Origin: CADCTQ01 sp963844325
GTDB taxonomy: Bacteria > Bacteroidota > Bacteroidia > Cytophagales > 172606-1
Direction of reading: 5' to 3'
Assembly (NCBI GenBank): GCA_963844325.1
Contig: CAWJNV010000002.1
Location: forward strand, 1,860,001 to 1,924,000
DNA length: 64,000 bases
Part shown: piece by piece, positions 25,325 through 32,493 of the stretch
Numbering within the stretch: the stretch's first letter is position 1
Layout of the letters: every line of letters starts with the position of its first letter
Made by a program: the position numbers and the translations under genes
Notes under the pieces: generated by a model
What the model saw: only the letters and a program-made list of their open reading frames with translations
The model's database searches: none
Told to the model about the DNA's origin: nothing

Positions 25325-25344
25325 CTCCCGTGCATTTACGGGAG
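25325..25344 (+). terminator. Hairpin in the 404-base gap after the glycosyltransferase
   Basis: CTCCCGT pairs with ACGGGAG around GCATTT. An A run rather than a T run follows, so termination is uncertain. I see no gene in 25198-25601. The last 120 bases turn AT-rich, as expected of a promoter region for the regulator. Confidence 0.35.
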
Positions 25345-25601
25345 CCGCCCGGCGGCGTTAAAAAAGGCTGTCCGATATTTCGTCCCCACGATCCCGGTCC
25401 TGCCGCCGGAACCCGCTTTCCGCTGCCGTAACCACCCGTTTGCCCGCTTTCAGGCGGTGCCGGCCCGTCAGGTATTTTGTGCAGTCAGTGGACGATAAAG
25501 ATAAGCAATCGACATGTTTTATAAGATTAACACAATTGTTTGTTTGTAAAACACAATTTTTTGAACGCTGATTCGTATACTTGCCATCAATCGTAAAGGC
25601 C

Positions 25602-26297
25602 ATGATTACACCAAAACTAGTCATAGATCCTATGAATTCGCTCCGGGTACCAACCAGCGGTATTATTATCGCTAATCACGACACACTGCTATGTGAAACC
25701 CTGAAGGAGTCGCTGCAGGCAAGGCGGCTGTTCATACGGGGATATACAACCGACGGCAAAGAAGCCTTTAAGATGCTGCTGAACCAGCGCCCCGACATCC
25801 TCATCCTGGGGGCCGAGATGCCCAGCATGAGTGGCCTGGAGATAGCCCGCTTCGTGTACGAGAACCATTTGCCCACCCGTTGCATCATCTACGCCAAGAG
25901 CCGCCGCCCGGAGTACTTCACGGAGGTATTGACCCTGAACGTGAAAGGGTACCTGTTTGCCAATTCGGGTTTTGCCGAATTGTTCTATTGCCTCCAGGAG
26001 GTCATCGAAGGCCGCGAGTACGTGACGCCCTGCGCCCAGCAGTTCGGTGACGACGAGTATGCGTCCGTGCCGGCCCAGCCCATCAGCATGAAAGCCATCC
26101 AGAAACTGACCGTCCGGGAGCGGGAGATCCTCTGCCTGATCGCCCGGTGTTTTACCAACAACCAGATTGCCGAACGGATTTGCCGGAGCACGGCCACCGT
26201 CAACAATCACCGGCACAACATCATGAAAAAGCTTAATCTCCAGGGGCACCACCAACTGCTGTCTTACGCACTTTCGGCCCAGAATGTGCTGGCCTGA
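25602..26297 (+). CDS. LuxR/NarL-type regulator with a degraded receiver domain
   Basis: The ATG at 25602 gives 231 residues (a TTG at 25581 would add seven). Residues about 20-140 follow the receiver fold but lack its chemistry: the acidic pair is IIIANHD instead of xxDDH, the phospho-acceptor position in PDILILGAEMP is glycine, and the conserved lysine region reads GYLFANSG. Residues about 165-230 are an intact LuxR HTH (LTVREREILCLIARCFTNNQ, STATVNNHRHNIMKKL). It probably binds DNA without phosphorylation control, perhaps sensing a ligand or protein. It sits between the precursor/glycosyltransferase and the divergently read export genes and is the natural candidate regulator of the locus. 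Confidence 0.85.
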   Translation: MITPKLVIDPMNSLRVPTSGIIIANHDTLLCETLKESLQARRLFIRGYTTDGKEAFKMLLNQRPDILILGAEMPSMSGLEIARFVYENHLPTRCIIYAKSRRPEYFTEVLTLNVKGYLFANSGFAELFYCLQEVIEGREYVTPCAQQFGDDEYASVPAQPISMKAIQKLTVREREILCLIARCFTNNQIAERICRSTATVNNHRHNIMKKLNLQGHHQLLSYALSAQNVLA

Positions 26298-26345
26298 GGG
26301 TGCCTGACGCTCCGTCGTAAGCCCGCCCTTCCTGAACCTGCTTCC

Positions 26346-27704
26346 CTAATGCGCCAGCAATTGGCGGATGCCGTAGAAAATCCGTTCCAGCAGGCGTTGG
26401 TCCTGGGTGATTACCTCGGCGGTGCCCGCCATTTCGGGCCTGAACCGCAGTTGTTTGCCGTAGCGGCTCCGCAGCCCGCCGGGTAACGCAACCGAGAGGC
26501 GGTACTGCCCGTGGGCAGGCGTGAGGGAGATGGCGGTAACCGTGCCTGCCAGGCTGCCGAACTCCTGGTGCGGGAATTCGTCGAGTTTGAGGATGACCCG
26601 CTGGCCTTCCCGCACCTTGCCCATGCCGCGGGCCGTAATGGTTACAAAACCCACGTAGGGTTGCGGCTGCGCGCCTCCGTTCAGGGGCAATAGGGCAAAG
26701 AGCGTGTCGGCTGCCCGCACGGGTTGGTTGGCTTGCAGGTGCCGGAGGAATACCACCTGCCCGTCGGTCGGGGCCGTCACCAGGTAGGTTTGCCCCCACA
26801 CCGAAAGGGCGTTTTCGAGGTTGCGCACGTACCGGGCCATGTTGTCGCGCAGGGCCCGCTCCTGGGTAGTACGCTGGTGCTGCAGTTCGGCAAGGCGCTG
26901 GCGTTTGTCGGACAGCACCAGCCGGTTTTCGATGAGGGTTTTGCGGTAGTTTTCACGTTCCTTCTGCTTGTGCAGAAAGGCATTCTCCTGGTCAATGAAC
27001 TCGTGCCGGGCCGACACCTGCTGCTGGTAGAGAAGGGCATTGGCCTGGTACTTCTGCCCGGCATTCCGCAACTCGCGTTCGGTGATTTCCAGTTGCTGCG
27101 CGTTCGACCGGATCAACTGGCCGTACGCCCCGATCTGTTCCTGCAACCGGGCAGTCTGCTGCCCGTGATAGGGGTCCGTGCGCAGCCGCTGGTACTCATG
27201 GTAGTTCTTCACCAGTTCATTGTAGTCGTCCTGGGCGCTCCCCAGGGCGACGCCTTCGGGCAGCAGGGGCAGGCCGGCGGCGGGCGTATGCAGGAATCGG
27301 CGGGCCCGGCCAACCAGCCGGTGCAGGGCCTCCGCGTTGCCGAGCCGGCCGGGGTTCTGGATCTCGGCCAGCCGGTCGCCCCTCCGCACGCGGCCGTTGT
27401 CCCTGACCAGCAACGCCGACAACTGGCCGTTTGCCTGCGCCAGCAGTTTCAGGGGGGGCGTTTGGGTCGTGATCACGGCCCGGCCGCGGATCACTTCCGG
27501 GTACCGGATGAACCAGGCGCCCAGCAACAGCGACACCAGGATGCCGAAGATTGCGGTAATGCCCCAGCGTACCAGCGAAGCGGGCGGCTGCGAGAGTACT
27601 TCGCTCACGGCCTCCGAGGGCAGGTTGCGGTGGATCAGCACCAGCGGCGCCTCCCGGGCGGCCTGGTCCGGCGCGGGCCGGGGTGGAGAGGATACGGGTA
27701 GCAT
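26346..27704 (-). CDS. HlyD-family membrane fusion protein of the peptide exporter
   Basis: A 452-residue periplasmic adaptor. One membrane anchor (about 47-67: GITAIFGILVSLLLGAWFI) is followed by the first lipoyl half (RGRAVITTQTPPLKLLAQANG), long coiled coils (about 150-320, rich in glutamine and arginine, with ELRNAGQKYQANALLYQQQV), the second lipoyl half (LVTAPTDGQVVFL) and a beta-barrel region (GMGKVREGQRVILKLDEFP). This is the layout of adaptors for bacteriocin-type ABC exporters. It is the third gene of a minus-strand operon (VKOR fusion, peptidase-ABC, adaptor) with gaps of only 10-12 bases. Confidence 0.9.
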   Translation of the reverse strand: MLPVSSPPRPAPDQAAREAPLVLIHRNLPSEAVSEVLSQPPASLVRWGITAIFGILVSLLLGAWFIRYPEVIRGRAVITTQTPPLKLLAQANGQLSALLVRDNGRVRRGDRLAEIQNPGRLGNAEALHRLVGRARRFLHTPAAGLPLLPEGVALGSAQDDYNELVKNYHEYQRLRTDPYHGQQTARLQEQIGAYGQLIRSNAQQLEITERELRNAGQKYQANALLYQQQVSARHEFIDQENAFLHKQKERENYRKTLIENRLVLSDKRQRLAELQHQRTTQERALRDNMARYVRNLENALSVWGQTYLVTAPTDGQVVFLRHLQANQPVRAADTLFALLPLNGGAQPQPYVGFVTITARGMGKVREGQRVILKLDEFPHQEFGSLAGTVTAISLTPAHGQYRLSVALPGGLRSRYGKQLRFRPEMAGTAEVITQDQRLLERIFYGIRQLLAH

Positions 27705-27714
27705 GGTTTTCGCG

Positions 27715-29943
27715 TTAATTGCCCAGTTCCAGCTGGTTTTTGACCAAGTGGTAATAATTGCTCCGCAGGGCCGTCAGCTCGGCATGGGTGCCCTGCTCAA
27801 TGATCCTCCCTTTTTCCATCACCACGATCTGGCCGGCGTTGCGGACGGTACTGAGCCGGTGCGCCACCACCACCACGGTACGCCCCTGGAAAAAGTCATC
27901 CAGGTTTTTGAGGATCACCCGTTCGTTGTTGGCGTCCAGTGCGTTGGTGGCTTCGTCGAAGAACAGGAAATCCGGGTCTTTGTACACGGCCCGGGCGATC
28001 AGAATGCGCTGCTTCTGGCCCTGGCTCACGCCATTTCCCTCCGCCCCGATCTTCGTTTCCAGGCCCAGCGGCAGTTCGTCGATGAATTCCTGCAGGTTGG
28101 CCAGTTGCAGCGCACGGGCCACCCGGGCGGGGTCGGGCCGCTGGGCGCCCACGGCAATGTTGCGCAGGATCGTGTCGGAAAAGATGTAGCCCTCTTGCAT
28201 GACCACGCCACACCGGCTGCGCCAGAACTGGTGGCTCACCTGGTTCAGCCGCAGTCCCGGGCCCGCCTCCCCGAGGAGAACTTCGCCCGCGGCCGGGTCG
28301 TAGGCTTTCAGCAGCAGTTTCAGCAGCGTGGTTTTGCCGCTCCCGCTGGCGCCCACGATGGCCGTTACCTTGCCATGCGGGATGTGCAGGCTCACGCCCC
28401 GCAGCACCGGCTCGTTGCCCGCGTCGGGGTAGCGGTACACCAGGTCGCGCACGGTAATGCCGGGGCGGGCGGGCAGTTTGACAGCCAGTGGTTTTTCCGC
28501 CGGCTCTTCGTCGGGCAGCTGGTGGATTTCATTGAGCCGCTCCAGGCTGATCCGGGCGGCCTGCCACGACTGAACGAACTGGATGAGTTGCTCAATGGGG
28601 CTGTTGAGTTGACCGATGATGTACTGCACCGACAGCATGGCGCCCAGCGTGAGCCGGCCTTCGATGACGGCCTGCGCCGCCAGGATCGTGATCAGAATGT
28701 TTTTGCCTTCGTTGAGGAACAGCGCGCCCGCCTGCTGGTACTGGCTCAGCGACAGTGCCTTGAGTTCCACGCCGAACTGCCGGACCTGGAGCTGCTCCCA
28801 CTCCCAGCGCTTTTCCCGTTCGCAGTTGTTGTGCTTGATCTCCTGCATGCCCTGGATGAGTTGCACCAGGGCGCTCTGGCTGCGCGCGAGCACGTCGAAC
28901 CGGCGGTAATCGACCTTGCGGAGCGGCGCCAGGAACAGTCTGACCCACAGCAGGTACAGGAGGCTGCCTCCGGTAAACACGAGGAAGATGGGCAGGTGGT
29001 AGAGGCAAAGCACCACGCCGAACACCACCAGATTGAACAGGGAAAACAGCGTGGAGAGCGTCTGCCCGGTAAGGAACTGTTCGATGCGCTGGTGGTCATT
29101 GACGCGCTGCATGATGTCGCCGAGCTTTTTCACGTCGAAAAACGCCATCGGCAGCTTCATGAGCTTCACGAAAAAGTCTGAAAGCAACTGGAGGTTGACG
29201 CGGGCGCTCACGTGCAGCAGGATACGGCTCCGGATGAATTCAACCGTGGTACGGCCGGTAAAAAGCAGCAGTTGGGCCAGCAGCACCAGGTGCACGAAGG
29301 TGATGTGCTGCGTGTTGATGCCGATGTCGACCACCGATTGCATCAGGAACGGGAGAATGAGTTGCAGGCCGCTGGCCACCAGCATGCCCAGCAGCACCTG
29401 CACCAGCAGGCCGCGGTATTGCCACAGGTAGCCGTACAGCCGGTTGAAGCCCGTCCGGAGTTCTGCCGGTTCGCCTTCGGCTTCGTACAACGCCGGGGTG
29501 GGTTCCAGCAGCAGGGCCACGCCCACGGAGTTGGGGGCCTGGTCACTGCCCACCCATCCTTCCAGGAACTCCGCTTCCGACAGCGTGAGCAGCCCCCGGC
29601 TGGGGTCGGCCACCGATACGGTGTGCCCCGGCGGACCGGCGCCGAACCACTTCTTTTTCGCCCGGTACACCACCACGAAGTGATTTTGTTGCCAGTGCAC
29701 TACGCAAGGCAGGGTGGCCTGGTGCAGCAACTGCTCCAGCGACAACCGCACGCCCAGGGTGCGGAACCCGATGCTTTCGGCCGCCTCACTGATGCCCAGC
29801 AATGAGACGCCCTCCCGGCTGATGCCGGACCGGTCGCGCAGGGTTTGCAGGGTGAAGGGGCGGCCGTAGTACCTGGCAATCATCCGCAGGCAGGTCGGGC
29901 CGCAGTCCATCTGGTCATGCTGCTGATACAATAGAAAGCGCAT
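27715..29943 (-). CDS. Peptidase C39-containing ABC transporter (PCAT)
   Basis: A 742-residue exporter that cleaves double-glycine leaders and exports the core. The N-terminal C39 domain has Gln11-Cys14 in QMDCGPTCL, His88 in WQQNHFVVV and Asp113 in VADPSRG, so it should be active. A six-helix transmembrane domain follows (about 165-450), then the ATPase with Walker A GASGSGKTT, signature VSQGQKQR (SQGQ in place of SGGQ), Walker B FLFFDEATNALD and the switch histidine in VVVAHRLST. With the adjacent HlyD-type adaptor and the GG-leader peptide this makes a complete export route apart from an outer-membrane channel, which may be a genomic TolC. Confidence 0.95.
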   Translation of the reverse strand: MRFLLYQQHDQMDCGPTCLRMIARYYGRPFTLQTLRDRSGISREGVSLLGISEAAESIGFRTLGVRLSLEQLLHQATLPCVVHWQQNHFVVVYRAKKKWFGAGPPGHTVSVADPSRGLLTLSEAEFLEGWVGSDQAPNSVGVALLLEPTPALYEAEGEPAELRTGFNRLYGYLWQYRGLLVQVLLGMLVASGLQLILPFLMQSVVDIGINTQHITFVHLVLLAQLLLFTGRTTVEFIRSRILLHVSARVNLQLLSDFFVKLMKLPMAFFDVKKLGDIMQRVNDHQRIEQFLTGQTLSTLFSLFNLVVFGVVLCLYHLPIFLVFTGGSLLYLLWVRLFLAPLRKVDYRRFDVLARSQSALVQLIQGMQEIKHNNCEREKRWEWEQLQVRQFGVELKALSLSQYQQAGALFLNEGKNILITILAAQAVIEGRLTLGAMLSVQYIIGQLNSPIEQLIQFVQSWQAARISLERLNEIHQLPDEEPAEKPLAVKLPARPGITVRDLVYRYPDAGNEPVLRGVSLHIPHGKVTAIVGASGSGKTTLLKLLLKAYDPAAGEVLLGEAGPGLRLNQVSHQFWRSRCGVVMQEGYIFSDTILRNIAVGAQRPDPARVARALQLANLQEFIDELPLGLETKIGAEGNGVSQGQKQRILIARAVYKDPDFLFFDEATNALDANNERVILKNLDDFFQGRTVVVVAHRLSTVRNAGQIVVMEKGRIIEQGTHAELTALRSNYYHLVKNQLELGN

Positions 29944-29955
29944 AGGGGTAACTCC

Positions 29956-31575
29956 TTACGCCGACGCCGGCAGCGGAAGCGTGCTTTTGTACTGGGAAAT
30001 GAAGTGCTTGAGGTGTACCAGCAGGTCCTGCGCCTGAAAGGCCTCCGGAATCAGCTGTCCTTCCACGTAGACGGCGGGGGTGTATTCTACCCGGGCCCAG
30101 TCGCACCAGTGCAGGTGTTCCTGGTGAATGGCTGCGGCATCCACGGCCGGGTTGGCCGGGTAGCGGACCTGGAGCCCCGGGTAGTCGCGGTGGCGGTACC
30201 AGTCGTGTAGGGCCGCGGGCAATTCCGGCTGCCCGGCCAGCGAGATCAGGTGCTGCGCGACCCGGTTCACCTCCGCCCCCGGGTGCAGGCTGTCGCCGGT
30301 GAAGCGGAGGTGCACTTTTACGTCGTCAGCGTAGAGCCGGAGCAGTTTTTCGAGGTACGCGTGGGTGTCGGCGCAGGGGGCGCAGAACGGGTTGCTCACC
30401 ACGGTGACGGTGAGCGGCGCCCCCGGATCGCCCAGCACGAGCTCACCGGCCAGCCGCCCGGTCTGCACGCCTGGCTGGTCCGAGAGCATGAAGCCGAACA
30501 ACGCCTCGTTGCGCCTGAACCGCCCCAGTTCGCCCCGCAGTTGGCGCAGCCGCTGCGGCAGGGCCAGGTAAGGCTTCAGAAATAACCAGGCAAGGGCGGC
30601 AACCGCAAAGGCGGCCAGCGGCCCGGCGGCCCCGGCCGGACTGAGCGCCCCGGCCGACAGGTGCCCACCGCCCAGGTGCACGACAAACGCAATCCAGAGG
30701 ACGCCCTGCGTCAGCAGGCACAGCGGGCACCAGGTGCGCACCACCGCCGCCTGGAAATACACCGAAAAGAAGGTATAGGGCAGGGCGGCCAGGTTAAGCA
30801 GTGCCAGTACCGCCAGGGCCGGACCCTCCGCCGTGGCAGTGGCGGCCAGGCTGCCGGCAAAGTAGACCACCCCGATGTCAGCCATGCTGAGCCAGCCGAA
30901 CAGTTTACCGCCCGGGGAGCCGATCACCCGGCGGCAACTGGTGGCCTTGCCCAGGCCACACAGTTTCTTGAGGGCGGTAAAAGCGCCCAGGTTGGTTTCC
31001 TCCGACCACAGGGCCAGGCAAAGTACCAGCCCGGCGGCGTGCGTCAGCAACAAGGTTGCCGGCGCCCAGGTGCCGGCCTGGCTGAGGGCCCACCCGAACG
31101 CGAGAAGCACGGCGGCCGCCAGTACGGGCGGGCGGAGGGCCGCCCGTCGTTCTTCGCGGCGCCGGGCGTCGTAATGCAGTTCTCCCGAGGTTTCGTTTGC
31201 TTCCGCCAGCAGGGCCATGCCGGGCCAGCGCCGGGCAAACGCATCAACCGGCTCGGTAACGGTGCCGCGCAGCGGGTGGGCATACGTGACGGTACCGTTG
31301 CCGGCGCTTTCCACCACCACGTACTGGTGCTGGGCGTCTGCTTCCAGGCAGGCAATGAAGGGAAAACTGACTTCTTCCAGGTGCAGGGGCGTCAGGTGGA
31401 CGGCCAGGTTCTCTACCCCCCATTCGTGCAAGGCATCCGAGAGGCACAACAGGCTGGGAAAGTCCGGATGCGCCTCCAGGGTTTGCCGGATGGTGCCCCG
31501 GGTAACTGGCACGCCCAATGCCCGCAGCAGCCGGTGGAGGGTGACGACGAGGGGTTGCCGGTCGGGAGTTTCCAT
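29956..31575 (-). CDS. Fusion: inactive C39-like domain, vitamin K epoxide reductase (VKOR), thioredoxin-like domain
   Basis: The ATG at 31575 gives 539 residues; longer starts translate non-coding sequence. Residues 1-120 look like a C39 peptidase without catalysis: the Cys is absent, His83 remains in QHQYVVVES, and Asp is replaced in AHPLRG (ADPSRG in the exporter). Membrane segments from about 150 to 335 form a VKOR domain with loop cysteines Cys206 and Cys214 and the active CPLC at 283-286. A periplasmic thioredoxin/DsbA-like domain has CAPC at 398-401 in NPFCAPCADTH. Such a protein can make disulfides de novo using quinone. As first gene of the export operon, it probably oxidises the six-cysteine peptide. 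Confidence 0.88.
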   Translation of the reverse strand: METPDRQPLVVTLHRLLRALGVPVTRGTIRQTLEAHPDFPSLLCLSDALHEWGVENLAVHLTPLHLEEVSFPFIACLEADAQHQYVVVESAGNGTVTYAHPLRGTVTEPVDAFARRWPGMALLAEANETSGELHYDARRREERRAALRPPVLAAAVLLAFGWALSQAGTWAPATLLLTHAAGLVLCLALWSEETNLGAFTALKKLCGLGKATSCRRVIGSPGGKLFGWLSMADIGVVYFAGSLAATATAEGPALAVLALLNLAALPYTFFSVYFQAAVVRTWCPLCLLTQGVLWIAFVVHLGGGHLSAGALSPAGAAGPLAAFAVAALAWLFLKPYLALPQRLRQLRGELGRFRRNEALFGFMLSDQPGVQTGRLAGELVLGDPGAPLTVTVVSNPFCAPCADTHAYLEKLLRLYADDVKVHLRFTGDSLHPGAEVNRVAQHLISLAGQPELPAALHDWYRHRDYPGLQVRYPANPAVDAAAIHQEHLHWCDWARVEYTPAVYVEGQLIPEAFQAQDLLVHLKHFISQYKSTLPLPASA

Positions 31576-31738
31576 GAGTAGTGGTTTAAGGGATTCGCGT
31601 GAACAAACCTTTGGTACCGGTATTGCCGGTTCGTACGGGCCGGAAATACCGGATGCGGGACGTGAAAGAACCCTGGCAAAGGTAAACGCGGGGGCACCCC
31701 TGCTACAATGGGCGAAACCCTTCAATTTCGGCCGCTCA

Positions 31739-31763
31739 CCTGATAGGCATCTACTACGTGCAT
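31739..31763 (+). promoter_or_regulatory. Second copy of the 25-base motif
   Basis: CCTGATAGG, then CATCTACTACGTGCAT, matches 23353-23377 at 21 of 25 positions. It lies 164 bases upstream of the VKOR-fusion start (minus strand) and 155 bases upstream of the PH-protein start (plus strand), so either gene could be its target. The 343-base gap (31576-31918) holds no other gene that I can see. Confidence 0.45.
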
Positions 31764-31918
31764 CCGCAGGCTGCTCACGCCCCGCTGCCTGATAAGACTA
31801 TGCAGGCACTTGCCGGGCACAAATAGCCTCGTGCCGCACCGTTCATTCGCAGGCAACACCCTTGCGCTTTCCGCCATTGGGGTTAACTTGGGGCCAATCA
31901 CAATCAACAACGTAACGC

Positions 31919-32296
31919 ATGGGACTACTGGACGGACTGATGGGACACGCTTCGGAAGTGTCCGTTGAAAAAATTGCGCAGGAATTCGCACCCATCCTCA
32001 TCGACGGGGAAAAGATCGAAAAGGCCTTCCGGCTCATCCGCGACATGTTCATCTTTACCAACAAACGCCTCATCCTGGTGGAAAAGCAGGGCATGACGGG
32101 CTCCAAGGTGGATTACCAAACCATTCCCTATTCGAGCATCAAGAAGTTTTCCAAGGAAAGCGCCGGCCTGCTCGACCTCGACGCCGAACTCAAAATCTGG
32201 ATCACCGGCGAAACCACGCCCCTCCGGAAGGAATTCCGCAAGGGCGACAGCATCAACGACGTGTACCGCATCCTGAGCCAGTACGTGTTGAAGTGA
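31919..32296 (+). CDS. Bacterial PH-domain protein (bPH type)
   Basis: A 125-residue cytoplasmic protein matching the bacterial pleckstrin-homology family: ILIDGEKIEKAFRLIRDMFIFTNKRLILVEKQG is the conserved first half (with FTNKRLIL), and VDYQTIPYSSIKKFSKES and LKIWITGE follow. Function of the family is unknown; members form oligomeric rings. It is not obviously part of the peptide locus, although the shared upstream 25-base motif leaves that open. Its TGA stop is in the first word of the hairpin element that follows. Confidence 0.88.
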   Translation: MGLLDGLMGHASEVSVEKIAQEFAPILIDGEKIEKAFRLIRDMFIFTNKRLILVEKQGMTGSKVDYQTIPYSSIKKFSKESAGLLDLDAELKIWITGETTPLRKEFRKGDSINDVYRILSQYVLK

Positions 32297-32409
32297 GGAG
32301 CGAGAAGCGAGGAGTGAGGAGCGAGAAGAAGGGGCACGGACTCCTCCGGTGATAACGGCAAAGTACGGGTACAATCTTCTCGCTTCTCACTCCTCGCTCC
32401 TCGCTTCTA
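32294..32409. repeat. Hairpin element, GAGAAGCGAG family, conserved core (copy 1)
   Basis: GAGGAGCGAGAAGCGAGGAG words face CTTCTCGCTTCTCACTCC words. The core at 32331-32374 starts GGGGCACG and contains AACGGCAAAGTACGGGTAC. The same core occurs inverted at 46235-46279 and directly at 49522-49566. Confidence 0.85.
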
Positions 32410-32493
32410 TTTTTTTTCCCCCGTTACGTATTTTTAGCGGCTGGGCTGTCTAGGGAAGGTATTGCAACTTTTTCCACCCTTCCCACGCGCCCC

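Noticed and set aside
27337..29181. Plus-strand open frame of 614 codons opposite the adaptor and exporter genes
   Set aside because: The minus-strand genes carry intact C39, ABC and HlyD motifs; the plus-strand translation has none.
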